Both the position numbers and the translations under genes were made by a program. From contig JAGVHG010000078.1 in the NCBI GenBank assembly GCA_020056715.1, positions 1 through 54,820 of the forward strand: 54,820 nt of DNA, in the 5' to 3' direction. The stretch's first letter is position 1; the number at the start of each line of letters is the position of its first letter. Below, in pieces: positions 34,815 to 43,151 of the stretch. The stretch comes from Phycisphaerae bacterium. Its GTDB lineage: Bacteria; Planctomycetota; Phycisphaerae; UBA1845. The notes beneath the pieces are model-generated. The model saw only the letters and a program-made list of their open reading frames with translations, searched no databases and was not told where the DNA came from.

Positions 34815-34820
34815 TATAAT
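34815..34820 (+). promoter_or_regulatory. Consensus -10 element TATAAT upstream of amrS-like gene
   Basis: Perfect TATAAT 43 bp before the ATG. No good -35 is seen at the usual distance; the position falls in the G-rich heptamer repeat. Confidence 0.4.
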
Positions 34821-34862
34821 TGAATGGGACAGCTTGGGTAAGAGCGCGATGGGAGCAGGGTC

Positions 34863-36011
34863 ATGGGCACACCAACTAGTCCGGCATCGATGCGGCTCAA
34901 GGAGCTACTGGCCGACAACACCATGCCGTCGGCGCCGCAGCTTGTAGTACGAGGCGAGAAGGGGCAAGTTCAGTGTCTGGCCTGCGGGCATCGGTGTTGG
35001 ATCCTGCCGGGTCGCAGTGGGGTCTGCCGGGTTCGGTTCAATGCCGACGGCGAGTTGCGTGCCCCGGCGGGTTACGTCGCGGGGGTGCAGATCGACCCCA
35101 TCGAGAAGAAGCCTTTCTATCATGCGTACCCGGCCCGCGACGCGCTTTCCTTTGGGATGCTGGGGTGCGATCTGCACTGCGGCTACTGCCAGAACTGGGT
35201 GACGAGTCAGGCCCTCCGCGACGACGCGGCCGTGGCACGTCCGAACTTCGCGGCCCCCCAGCGGTTGATCGAGCTTGCGGTGAAGAACCGCATCCCCGTC
35301 ATGGTCAGTACGTACAACGAGCCGCTCATCACCGCGGATTGGTCAGTGGAAATCTTCAAGCTCGCCAAGGCTGAGGGAATCGTTTGCGGGTTCGTGAGCA
35401 ACGGCAACGCCACGCCGCAAGTTTTGGAATTCATCCGGCCTTTCGTGGACTTGTACAAGGTGGACCTGAAAGGATTCGACGACAAGAACTACCGCAAGCT
35501 CGGCGGCGTGCTGCAGAACGTGCTCGACACCATCAAGTTGCTCAAGCAGATGGACTTTTGGGTGGAGGTCGTGACGCTGGTCGTTCCCGGGTTCAACGAC
35601 GGCGACGAGGAGTTGAAGGCCATCGCCGAGTTCTTGGCGGGCGTATCGTGTGACATGCCGTGGCACGTGACGGCGTTCCATCCGGAGTACAAGATGACCG
35701 GCCCGCCGCGAACGCCGACGGAGACCTTGATCCGGGCGTACGAGTTGGGCAAGGCCGCCGGGCTGCGCTACGTATATCCGGGCAACATTTCCGGCGGAGT
35801 CGGCACGCGGGAGAACACCTACTGCGTTTCGTGCGCCAAGCTGCTCATCCGCCGGCGGGGGTTTGTGGTGGAGGAAAACCGGATGAAAGGTCCGGCCTGC
35901 CCCTTCTGCGAAGCCCGCATCCCCGGTGTCTGGGAAGAGGACCATCCGGACCGCACCTACGGTGCGGGGATTCCGCTGCCGGTGGCTGTCGTCAGCGACA
36001 AATGCGGCTGA
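34863..36011 (+). CDS. amrS: AmmeMemoRadiSam system radical SAM enzyme (AmrS-like)
   Basis: 382 residues. Radical SAM enzyme with the CxxxCxxC cluster site GCDLHCGYCQNW (Cys102, 106, 109), preceded by two further Cys pairs (CLACGHRCWI, GVCRV) typical of AmrS. The C-terminus has another set (YCVSCAKLL, CPFCEARIPG). The family usually works with AMMECR1 and Memo proteins in a modification whose substrate is not well known; neither partner is adjacent. Start ATG 34863 with GGGAGCAGGG upstream; MRLKELLADN at 34890 is an alternative. Confidence 0.88.
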   Translation: MGTPTSPASMRLKELLADNTMPSAPQLVVRGEKGQVQCLACGHRCWILPGRSGVCRVRFNADGELRAPAGYVAGVQIDPIEKKPFYHAYPARDALSFGMLGCDLHCGYCQNWVTSQALRDDAAVARPNFAAPQRLIELAVKNRIPVMVSTYNEPLITADWSVEIFKLAKAEGIVCGFVSNGNATPQVLEFIRPFVDLYKVDLKGFDDKNYRKLGGVLQNVLDTIKLLKQMDFWVEVVTLVVPGFNDGDEELKAIAEFLAGVSCDMPWHVTAFHPEYKMTGPPRTPTETLIRAYELGKAAGLRYVYPGNISGGVGTRENTYCVSCAKLLIRRRGFVVEENRMKGPACPFCEARIPGVWEEDHPDRTYGAGIPLPVAVVSDKCG

Positions 36012-36249
36012 CCAAACCAGTTTGGCAGCCCCAGACATCACCGCCGGTTGATTCCAGCTCGGAAACCCCAACTTGACAGTCACTTAGTGGTTCCCAACAA
36101 TGACAGTTGGTTGTGATGACCAGGCCTTGGTGCCCGACCGCTGAGACGGGCACGCCGGTCAAGCGTGTGATTGAACCGCGGAATCGCTCCTGCTGCGAGA
36201 CCACCTGTTAGGCTTCCGCAACGCGACGTGTAATCGTCGCGCTATACGG

Positions 36250-36274
36250 CGCGAATCGTAACGATCGATTCGCG
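36250..36274. promoter_or_regulatory. Palindrome CGCGAATCG upstream of subtilase gene
   Basis: 9-bp arms CGCGAATCG with a 7-base spacer, 21 bp before the ATG of the subtilase gene. Dyad symmetry close to the start codon suggests an operator or an mRNA hairpin at the ribosome-binding site; no regulator is known. The rest of the 36012-36249 gap shows no gene. Confidence 0.4.
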
Positions 36275-36295
36275 AATCCAGTTATCGGGACATCT

Positions 36296-39190
36296 ATGGT
36301 TAAAAGAAGCTCATTGCCGAGGGTTGTCGTAAGTTCGCGACCGGATCGATCCCGGCGCGCCGGGATCGTTGTCGTGGCGTTGTTCACGAGCGTGCTCGCC
36401 GGTGTGGGGGTCGCGGATGACCGTTTCTACGTTTTGAGGGACGGCCGGAAGGTTCGATTGATCCGATCTGAGACCGAATATGGGGTTGTGTTCCGAACGC
36501 CGAAAGATGCCGAGGTCGGCAAACAGCGACTCCAGGATGCCAGACTTGGAACGGTTGAAGATGTTCTAGCTGCCCCTCGCGCTTCCATGAAACTGCTTCG
36601 TACCTCCCGCGTTTCGTCGGATTATAGAAAGTTGGTCCAAAGCGATCCCAGCGTAGCGGAAGTAGGTAATGTATATCGTTTCGAAGGTGTAAACGAGCCG
36701 GTGATTGGGACCGGAAGTATCGTAGTGAAACTGCGCTCCGACCTTACCCCTGCTCAACGAACTGTCCTTTGGAGTGAACTACCCGCTACCTCCGTCGAAC
36801 CTTTCAAGGGACTCCATGATGTTTATGTCCTTCAATTTCCCGACGACGAGGACGAGGTTCTGGTCGCGGAGCGGCTTGCGGCCGACGGGCGTGCCCTGTG
36901 GGCTCAGCCCAACTTTCGACGGTCTTGGCTGCCGCTGCAGGCGGCGCCCGCAGACCCTTACTATCCCCTGCAATGGCACCTCAACAATACCGGCCAGTTC
37001 GGGGGGCCGGGCGGCGCCGATATTGACGCTCCAGAGGCGTGGGAGATTGCGACGGGCCAGGGAATCATCGTGGGCATGCTCGACGACGCCTGCGACGTGG
37101 ACCACGAGGACCTCCGCGACAACTACATCGGCACCGGGCATGACGCGAAGCTGACGCCTATTTTCGTCGGGTATACGGACCCGCGGCCTGAGAAGCCCGG
37201 CGACGACCACGGAACGGCGGTCATGGGCCTTATGGCGGCCTCGGCAAACGATCGCGGAGTTCGCGGTGTCGCCTACGGGGCCACGTTCACCGCTTCGCGA
37301 GGGCTCCTAGACGCATCCGACGCGGGCATTGCCTCCGCCTACACTTTCGCCGTGGAGAAGAAGGTGGATGTTCACAATAATAGTTGGGGCCCGACAAGAC
37401 CGGATATTCCGACCGCGCAGGTCATCGTGGACGCGATCCAAACCGCGTTTCACGACGGGCGAGATCCGGACGGCGATGGACCGCTTCCTCCTCGTGGTAT
37501 GGTCATTGTTTTCGCCACGGGCAATGATGGACGAGAGCTTGTGCCGGCGGCCGATTACGCAGCGCTCCCCGAGGTGATCGCCGTGGGCGCCAGCAGCATC
37601 GACGACAAGGTGTCGGACTTCAGCAACTTCGGGTCTGAGATTGAATTCCTGGCCCCCAGCGGTGACGACTTTCGCGCCAACATCGCAACGACCGACGTCA
37701 CCGACACCGCGGGCTATCCGACACTGGGATACAACGTAGGAGGACTTCCGGGCGGGTTTAATTTTCCCGATCTTGGCTCGGATATCGATCCCGATGGGTT
37801 GTATACGAAGTTCTTCGGCGGCACGTCCGCCGCCTCCCCGATTGCCGCCGGCGTGGCGGCGTTGATTCTCTCCGTCAATCCCGATCTGACCGCGACGGAC
37901 GTGCGGCTGGTCATGGAGCACACCTGCGAGCAGATCGATGCGGCCAACGCCCAGTACGACACGGTGACGGGGAAGAGCGTCAAGTACGGCCACGGTCGGA
38001 TCAACGCCCATCGGGCGGTCGTGGCGGCCAGTGAATCGTTGACAAACGGCGGACTCGCCTGGCCGGACGTGCCCGTGGACCTCCAGGTGGACGGATCGAC
38101 GCTTCTCTGGAAGACGACCAGCGGTGCCAGCGAGTTTCTGGTCCTAGAAATTAACAACGTTTTTGACAACGTGATCCAAGACGACGCCTGCTACGACTCC
38201 CATCAAGGCGGATGTGCCAATGCGACCCTCGTGGTTCTCCCGGCGGACGTAATCCCGCACTTCGTCGCGTGCGCGACGGACTGCGTAGCCGGTAGCGAAC
38301 AAAGCTTCGACTTCGTGCTGCCGATTAAGGGAACCAAGCGTCTCGGCGTCTACGCTCGGAACTCGATCGGTCACTATTCGTTCGGGGCCAAAGCCGAGGT
38401 TTCCGCTACAGAGCCCCCGGCGGTGACCATCAGCGTCTCACCGCTGGAAGGCAACTCTCCGCTGACCGTCTACTTCAGCGGCAATGCGGTCAGCGATGTA
38501 GCTCTCGACGAAAGCCGTACGGTTTGGGACTTTGACGTTGACGACAACAGCGATCTGCCTGACGCCACGACGCGCACGGCGAACAACGCATTAGATCCGT
38601 ATGTTGTGGCCCCCGGAGATAATCGCATCTATTTCGCCCGGCTCACGATGTACAATGTGCAGGGTCTGTCCGGATCAGCGGAGGTCGGGATCCTCGTTCA
38701 TGGACCAAAACTAGACGACACGAATGGCACCGTCAGCGACGGCGACGTGCGGATCATTGTGGGCCTGCCGGGTTCGCCAGGCTCGGACGATGCCGAAGGG
38801 ACTTCGCCATTTTCAGTCCTGCTCACGATAGACGCGCCGGGACTGTTCGAGACCGTGGAATCGGTGGTCGTGGAGTGGGACCTCGGCGACGGGACGCGGG
38901 AGACGGCCCTGTCAGTGCAGCACACCTATGAGAACAACACCGACTTCGACGTGCGGATTCCGATTGTCGCCACCGTTACGACTACTTCCGGTGGGACGAC
39001 GACCAGAACCACCGCGACGCGGTTCATCACCGTGCAGCCGGGCATCCCGGTGATTGATCCGGGCGTTCCGAATCTTCCCGGGACGCACCCAGGGGGCGCA
39101 GGAGGCGCGGCCACCCCGTGCAGCGGCGTCGGGATGATTCCGCTGCTCCTTACGCTAACCTCGCTGCTGTGGATGCGAAGACGCTACTAA
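36296..39190 (+). CDS. Secreted subtilisin-like serine protease with C-terminal sorting-type tail
   Basis: 964 residues. Signal peptide about 1-40, a propeptide-like region, then an S8 peptidase domain about 245-570 with catalytic Asp263 (VGMLDDACDV), His305 (DDHGTAVMG), oxyanion Asn410 (FATGND) and Ser511 (GGTSAASP). A fibronectin/PKD-like region follows, with PKD-like strands at about 690-880 (SPLEGNSPLTVYFSG, VEWDLGDGT). The last 25 residues are PCSGVGMIP, a hydrophobic helix and WMRRRY, the pattern of C-terminal sorting signals. An exosortase-like enzyme is encoded 3.3 kb upstream. A perfect 22-bp palindrome (36347-36368) lies in the signal-peptide codons. Confidence 0.85.
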   Translation: MVKRSSLPRVVVSSRPDRSRRAGIVVVALFTSVLAGVGVADDRFYVLRDGRKVRLIRSETEYGVVFRTPKDAEVGKQRLQDARLGTVEDVLAAPRASMKLLRTSRVSSDYRKLVQSDPSVAEVGNVYRFEGVNEPVIGTGSIVVKLRSDLTPAQRTVLWSELPATSVEPFKGLHDVYVLQFPDDEDEVLVAERLAADGRALWAQPNFRRSWLPLQAAPADPYYPLQWHLNNTGQFGGPGGADIDAPEAWEIATGQGIIVGMLDDACDVDHEDLRDNYIGTGHDAKLTPIFVGYTDPRPEKPGDDHGTAVMGLMAASANDRGVRGVAYGATFTASRGLLDASDAGIASAYTFAVEKKVDVHNNSWGPTRPDIPTAQVIVDAIQTAFHDGRDPDGDGPLPPRGMVIVFATGNDGRELVPAADYAALPEVIAVGASSIDDKVSDFSNFGSEIEFLAPSGDDFRANIATTDVTDTAGYPTLGYNVGGLPGGFNFPDLGSDIDPDGLYTKFFGGTSAASPIAAGVAALILSVNPDLTATDVRLVMEHTCEQIDAANAQYDTVTGKSVKYGHGRINAHRAVVAASESLTNGGLAWPDVPVDLQVDGSTLLWKTTSGASEFLVLEINNVFDNVIQDDACYDSHQGGCANATLVVLPADVIPHFVACATDCVAGSEQSFDFVLPIKGTKRLGVYARNSIGHYSFGAKAEVSATEPPAVTISVSPLEGNSPLTVYFSGNAVSDVALDESRTVWDFDVDDNSDLPDATTRTANNALDPYVVAPGDNRIYFARLTMYNVQGLSGSAEVGILVHGPKLDDTNGTVSDGDVRIIVGLPGSPGSDDAEGTSPFSVLLTIDAPGLFETVESVVVEWDLGDGTRETALSVQHTYENNTDFDVRIPIVATVTTTSGGTTTRTTATRFITVQPGIPVIDPGVPNLPGTHPGGAGGAATPCSGVGMIPLLLTLTSLLWMRRRY
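36347..36368. repeat. CGATCCCGGCG palindrome, family 3, in subtilase signal peptide
   Basis: Perfect palindrome with 11-bp arms CGATCCCGGCG. Read in frame within RPDRSRRAGIV at the basic end of the signal peptide. Confidence 0.7.
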
Positions 39191-39192
39191 CA

Positions 39193-39642
39193 ATGCTGCC
39201 TAAATCCAGCCCACGAGTGGCCGAGGTCATTAAGCTCGCCAATGAGATTGCGCGCGAGTATGAGCGTGAGTACGTCGGCACCGAGCACGTGTTGCTCGCC
39301 ATCCTACGCGAGGGAACCGGCATCGGAGCGACCGTGCTCGTGAAGCGCGGCGTGACCGAGGGCAAGCTGCGCGAGGAGATCGACAAGCTCATTAAGAAGC
39401 AAATGGAGGAGACGTGGGTCTTCGGGCGGTTGCCGGGCACGCCGCACTTCAAGAACGTCGTGGCGACGGCGATTCAACAATGTCAGCAGTTGGAATCCAA
39501 AGAGGTCTGCACGGAACATCTGCTGCTCGCCCTGCTGATCGAAAAAGGCAGCGTTGCGCACAAGGCCCTGAAGAACCTCGGACTAACCCCCGCCCAGGTC
39601 CGAGCCGACGTTCTCGAACTGACCTCCGGCCGCAGTGAGTAG
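39193..39642 (+). CDS. Stand-alone Clp N-terminal (Clp R) domain protein
   Basis: 149 residues. Two Clp_N repeats: the N-terminal KLANEIAREYEREYVGTEHV with LLAILREGTGIG, and ATAIQQCQQLESKEVCTEHL with LLALLIEKGSVAHKAL. These are the substrate/adaptor-binding domains of ClpC and ClpA; the AAA+ parts are absent, so it is either an adaptor-like protein or a decoy. Start ATG 39193, 3 bp after the subtilase stop. Confidence 0.85.
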   Translation: MLPKSSPRVAEVIKLANEIAREYEREYVGTEHVLLAILREGTGIGATVLVKRGVTEGKLREEIDKLIKKQMEETWVFGRLPGTPHFKNVVATAIQQCQQLESKEVCTEHLLLALLIEKGSVAHKALKNLGLTPAQVRADVLELTSGRSE

Positions 39643-39691
39643 AAGTCTCCGTCGCCGCGTCCTTGCTGACCGTAAAGGATAATGGCGCCGC

Positions 39692-40213
39692 ATGGGCGAG
39701 CATGTCATCATCGACGGGAACAATCTGCTTCACGCGATGCGTGAGCACGCCCCAATCGCCGCCGTCGGACGGGAAACGATGGTGCGACTGATCGAACGCT
39801 GGTCGCGAAGGTCGGGCAGCAGCGTCACGCTGGTCTTCGACGGACCGGCCCCGCGCGGGGGCTTCAATAAGCAATTATCTCCGGATGGACTGACGGTCCG
39901 GTTCAGCGCCCCGGCCACGGCCGACGACCTCATCGTGGCCGCTATCGGCGATGAAAAGGACTCCACCCGCTTACGGGTCGTCACCAGCGATACCGCCATC
40001 CGCCACGCGGCTGGTTATCGGAGGTGCCGATGTACGGATGCGGTGAGCTTCATCGGGGAACTATTTCCTGACCAAGGCCCGTGCGAAGTTCCTCGACCGC
40101 TCTCACAAGAAAAACCAACCGATGTTGCCCCTGAGGACGCCGAGTGGTGGAAAAACACTTTCGGCGGGAGCGACGATGAACCGTTTGACGGTTTTGACGC
40201 CATGTACCATTGA
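39692..40213 (+). CDS. NYN domain (YacP/Rae1-like) RNase
   Basis: 173 residues. PIN-like NYN fold with the acidic residues HVIIDGNNLLHAM (Asp), VTLVFDGPAP, TADDLIVAAI (two Asp) and VVTSDTAIRHAA. B. subtilis YacP/Rae1 is a ribosome-associated mRNA endonuclease; whether this homologue does the same is inference. Asp-rich C-terminal tail. Its end is followed by the regulatory region of the sulfur operon. Confidence 0.8.
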   Translation: MGEHVIIDGNNLLHAMREHAPIAAVGRETMVRLIERWSRRSGSSVTLVFDGPAPRGGFNKQLSPDGLTVRFSAPATADDLIVAAIGDEKDSTRLRVVTSDTAIRHAAGYRRCRCTDAVSFIGELFPDQGPCEVPRPLSQEKPTDVAPEDAEWWKNTFGGSDDEPFDGFDAMYH

Positions 40214-40264
40214 TTATTGCGGTGTAGATGTATTAATTAAATAAGAACGGGCCATTCAAAGCCC

Positions 40265-40293
40265 TTGACGCAATCCCGATTATGTTGTAGGAT
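40265..40293 (+). promoter_or_regulatory. Sigma-70-like promoter of the sulfur/siroheme operon
   Basis: -35 TTGACG (40265-40270), 17-bp spacer, -10 TAGGAT (40288-40293). Predicted transcription start is about 40300, practically at the leader-peptide ATG (40302), so the leader may be translated from a leaderless mRNA. An AGG at 40294-40296 could serve as a ribosome-binding site only if transcription starts earlier. Confidence 0.65.
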
Positions 40294-40301
40294 AGGTATC
40301 T

Positions 40302-40385
40302 ATGGTTCGAAGGAATACACATCCTGTAGGCCTTGTTTGTTGTTGCGACTGTTGTTGCGCGGCCTCGCGCGGAGGACTATCCTGA
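40302..40385 (+). CDS. Cysteine-rich leader peptide (27 aa) of a putative attenuator
   Basis: Short frame MVRRNTHPVGLV, CCCDCCC, AASRGGLS, stop TGA. Six Cys codons in seven consecutive positions (TGT TGT TGC GAC TGT TGT TGC, 40338-40358). It lies right after a good promoter and before an intrinsic terminator, upstream of APS reductase. The stop codon falls inside a 10-base segment complementary, with one bulge, to the 5' arm of the terminator (40380-40389 with 40422-40430). This fits a ribosome-mediated, cysteine-responsive attenuator: a ribosome stalled for lack of Cys-tRNA at the Cys codons leaves the segment free to form an antiterminator, and one reaching the stop codon covers it, so the terminator forms. 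Expression of the peptide is inferred, not shown. Confidence 0.78.
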   Translation: MVRRNTHPVGLVCCCDCCCAASRGGLS

Positions 40386-40430
40386 CGGGAGTGTGACGAA
40401 AAAACCGAGAGTGGATCACGACCCGCAGGA
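40380..40430 (+). promoter_or_regulatory. Predicted antiterminator pairing in the Cys leader
   Basis: TCCTGACGGG (40380-40389), which includes the leader stop codon, pairs with CCCGCAGGA (40422-40430) in nine pairs with A85 bulged (last two digits of position 40385). This excludes the terminator because the same CCCGCAGGA is the 5' arm of the terminator stem. A 4-bp AGGA/TCCT hairpin (40373-40383) may compete. Confidence 0.65.
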
Positions 40431-40449
40431 AAGTTCCTGCGGGTTTTTT
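40422..40449 (+). terminator. Intrinsic terminator (attenuator) before cysH
   Basis: 10-bp perfect stem CCCGCAGGAA/TTCCTGCGGG (probably 8 bp plus a 6-base loop AAAGTT in practice) followed at once by TTTTTTG and TTTT. It stands 73 bp before the cysH ATG, inside the transcript, so it is an attenuator rather than an end-of-operon terminator. Confidence 0.88.
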
Positions 40450-40522
40450 GTTTTGGGGTGGTGGATTGGGGCGTTTGGGTTAGGTGCCACAACCGAGGGG
40501 AGTTGAGGAGGAAGATCGGACG

Positions 40523-41281
40523 ATGGAAATGCAACTTTATCCTGGAGTTCCGGTGGGGACGGGCCAAGTAGGTGAGCCCCGCGGTAACAACAGTCGCTTG
40601 GAGATCAACGAAAACACGCCCACCGATCAACTGATCGCTTGGACGCTGGAACGATTCGCCCACCAGAAAATGTTGATGACGACCTCCTTCGGGATGGAGG
40701 GTTGCGCGCTGATCGACATGTACGCCAAGCACGGCAAGCCGGTCACCGTGGTTTATCTGGATACGATGTTCTTTTTCCCGGAGACCTACGCCCTGCGCGA
40801 TCGCATGGTGGAGCGTTACCCGAATCTGCATTTCGTGAACCGCGGGACGACGTTGACTCCCGAAGAACAAGCCGCCCAGTACGGTCCGGAGCTTTGGAAA
40901 CACAACCCGACGCAGTGCTGTAAGATTCGCAAGGTGGACCCCATGTATCCGGTGATGGCGGAGGCGGACGTGTGGATTACGGGCCTGCGGCGCAGTCAGT
41001 CGGCCACCCGCGCCAACCTGCGGGTCATCGACTGGGATTGGAGGTATCAAGTCCTTAAAATCAGCCCGATGGCCAACTGGGAACGCGGCGAAATCTGGGA
41101 ATACATCAGAAAGCATGATGTTCCGTACAACGAACTTCACGAGAAGGGGTATCCGACGATCGGTTGTACGCATTGCACGACGCCGGTCGAAGGCTCCAGC
41201 GTTGGTGAATACTCACGGGCCGGTCGGTGGAGCACCTCGGAGAAAACCGAATGCGGCTTGCACGGAGGGGCGGGAATCTAG
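40523..41281 (+). CDS. cysH: Assimilatory APS reductase (CysH family, 4Fe-4S type)
   Basis: 252 residues. Reduces adenosine 5'-phosphosulfate to sulfite and AMP. The iron-sulfur Cys pattern of the APS-specific group is complete: CC at 132-133 and CTHC at 215-218, and the catalytic Cys244 in KTECGLH. The PP-loop-like SFGMEGCALIDM and YLDTMFFFPET (about 53-90) bind substrate. ATG 40523 is preceded by GAGGAGGA. First gene of the operon controlled by the Cys attenuator; sulfite reductase follows. Confidence 0.92.
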   Translation: MEMQLYPGVPVGTGQVGEPRGNNSRLEINENTPTDQLIAWTLERFAHQKMLMTTSFGMEGCALIDMYAKHGKPVTVVYLDTMFFFPETYALRDRMVERYPNLHFVNRGTTLTPEEQAAQYGPELWKHNPTQCCKIRKVDPMYPVMAEADVWITGLRRSQSATRANLRVIDWDWRYQVLKISPMANWERGEIWEYIRKHDVPYNELHEKGYPTIGCTHCTTPVEGSSVGEYSRAGRWSTSEKTECGLHGGAGI

Positions 41282-41283
41282 GG

Positions 41284-41311
41284 GAATGACGAATGACGAA
41301 TGGCGAATGGG
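41284..41311. repeat. Heptamer tandem repeat (GAATGRC x4) after cysH
   Basis: Four 7-bp units GAATGAC, GAATGAC, GAATGGC, GAATGGG directly after the cysH stop. Confidence 0.65.
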
Positions 41312-41340
41312 GGGGCATGTGAACGGAGAAGGCAGTTAAT

Positions 41341-41398
41341 CAGAACCCCAAGTGCAAGCGCTGGGTCTTGGCCCGTCGCCGGCGCTCCGGGTTCGGAG
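41341..41398. repeat. Dispersed imperfect palindrome, family 2, before sulfite reductase
   Basis: CAGAACCCCAAGTGCAAGCG to GGCGCTCCGGGTTCGGAG; ends are imperfect complements (hairpin-capable). Related to 25939-26019 and 34355-34380. Confidence 0.55.
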
Positions 41399-41417
41399 CG
41401 CAACAGGGAGCATTAAC

Positions 41418-43151
41418 ATGGTTGAAGACACCGGAAAAACAGAATCGAAGGTCGAGGTCGTCAAACGCAACAGTCGGCGCCTGCGCGGGACGATCGCCGA
41501 AGCCATCGCCTCCGACGCTACCCATTTCAGCGAATCCGACGAGACGCTCCTGAAGTTCCACGGCGCCTATCAACAGGACGACCGCGATCTCCGGCATGAA
41601 CGCCGCAAACAGAAACTCGAAGAGGCCTATCAGTTCATGATCCGCTGTGCGATCCCCGGAGGCGTCGTGACCGCGGATCAATACTTGGGCCTCGACGAAC
41701 TCTCCGATCAATACGGGAATCGAACGCTACGAATTACCACGCGGCAGGGTTTCCAACTCCACGGCGTCATCAAGAAGAACCTCAAGACGACCATTGCGGC
41801 AATCAATCACACGCTCTTAACCTCGATCTCGGCCTGCGGTGACGTGGAGCGGAACGTGATGACCTGTCCCGCGCCGCTGCACGATGAGGCCCACGTGACT
41901 TTGCGACGCGTCGCACGGGAGATCGCGGTTCAACTGCGACCCGCGACGCGGGCTTATCACGAAATCTGGCTTGACGGCGAAAAAGCCCTCTCCACCGAGC
42001 AAGAGGAGCCGTTCTACGGCGACGTGTACCTGCCGCGAAAGTTCAAGACCGCCATCGCCCTTGCGGACGACAATTGTGTCGACGTCTACAACGATGACGC
42101 GGGATTGATTGCGATCCTCGAAGGGCCGAGGGTCGTCGGCTACAACGTGCTCGTAGGCGGCGGAATGGGGATGACCCACGGCAAGGCCGATACCGTCGCC
42201 CGCCTGGGCGAACCCCTCGGTTTCGTCGCTCCCGAACACGCCGTCGAAGCGGTTCGGACGGTGTGCGCCATCTTCCGCGACCACGGCAACCGCGCGGACC
42301 GTCGTCACGCGCGGATCAAATACCTCATCAACGACTGGGGGATCGAGCGCTTCCGTGAAGAGTTCCGCCGCCGGGCGCTCTTCGACCTGCACGATTGGCG
42401 ACCGGTCCCCAGACCCGTATGCCACGATCATCTGGGGCGTAATCGACAAGGCGACGGCAAGTGGTTCTACGGCGTGTTCATCGAGAACGGTCGGATCATT
42501 GACCGCGACGGCCGACGGATCAAAACGGCGCTGCGCGAAATCGTTAAGACCCATCGACCAGGCTTGACGCTTACCCCGCATCAAAATGTTCTTCTGACCG
42601 GGCTTGATGAACGAACCGTGGACGCGATCGAACGAACATTGATCGAGCATGGTGTCTTGCCCGTGACCCAGCTTTCCGCCGTCCGGCGCTACTCGATGGC
42701 CTGCCCCGCGCTTCCGACGTGTGGACTGGCGATGGCGGAGTCTGAACGACTCATGCCTACCGTCGTGGACTTGTTCGAGGCCGAATTGACTTCGCTGGGC
42801 CTGCGCGATGAACCGATTACCCTCCGTATGACCGGCTGCCCCAACGGTTGCGCCCGACCCTACACCGCGGATATCGCTTTCGTCGGTCGGCGACCGGACG
42901 TCTATCATGTGTACGTCGGCGGGGGTATGGGCGGCGATCGCGTGGTCGATCTTTTCGCCGGCGACGTGAAGACGGAAGACCTGGTGTCGACGCTGCGACC
43001 GTTGCTGCAAAGCTGGGCCGCGAACCGCGGCAATAGCGAAAGCCTTAGCGACTACTATCAGCGCCTTCTGCGGCGTGAATCGCCGCGGCAGGGGATCACC
43101 GGGCGCGAAACGCCCACGCAGGAACTGGTTCAACTGGAGATCAGCCGGTGA
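41418..43151 (+). CDS. sir: Sulfite reductase hemoprotein (siroheme/[4Fe-4S])
   Basis: 577 residues. Reduces sulfite to sulfide with six electrons. The siroheme/4Fe-4S Cys are in YSMACPALPTCGLAMAESER (two Cys, C-x5-C) and RMTGCPNGCARPYTAD (C-x3-C), with the ferredoxin-like repeats (LRITTRQGFQLHGV) expected of this family. Ferredoxin- versus NADPH-dependent type cannot be told from the chain alone; no flavoprotein partner is adjacent. ATG 41418 has AGGGAG eight bases upstream. HemA starts within its last codons (43148). Confidence 0.9.
   Translation: MVEDTGKTESKVEVVKRNSRRLRGTIAEAIASDATHFSESDETLLKFHGAYQQDDRDLRHERRKQKLEEAYQFMIRCAIPGGVVTADQYLGLDELSDQYGNRTLRITTRQGFQLHGVIKKNLKTTIAAINHTLLTSISACGDVERNVMTCPAPLHDEAHVTLRRVAREIAVQLRPATRAYHEIWLDGEKALSTEQEEPFYGDVYLPRKFKTAIALADDNCVDVYNDDAGLIAILEGPRVVGYNVLVGGGMGMTHGKADTVARLGEPLGFVAPEHAVEAVRTVCAIFRDHGNRADRRHARIKYLINDWGIERFREEFRRRALFDLHDWRPVPRPVCHDHLGRNRQGDGKWFYGVFIENGRIIDRDGRRIKTALREIVKTHRPGLTLTPHQNVLLTGLDERTVDAIERTLIEHGVLPVTQLSAVRRYSMACPALPTCGLAMAESERLMPTVVDLFEAELTSLGLRDEPITLRMTGCPNGCARPYTADIAFVGRRPDVYHVYVGGGMGGDRVVDLFAGDVKTEDLVSTLRPLLQSWAANRGNSESLSDYYQRLLRRESPRQGITGRETPTQELVQLEISR

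Noticed and set aside
40214-40523. SAM-type or other metabolite riboswitch before cysH
   Set aside because: No aptamer core that I recognise; the Cys-rich frame with terminator and complementary segment explains the region better.
40280-41173. Long open frame on the minus strand opposite cysH
   Set aside because: It covers the leader, terminator and most of cysH, has no recognisable motif and lies opposite a well-supported enzyme; a codon-bias shadow.
41817-43133. 438-codon minus-strand frame opposite sulfite reductase
   Set aside because: Fully contained in a well-supported gene on the other strand; Arg/His/Val-rich composition of a shadow frame.
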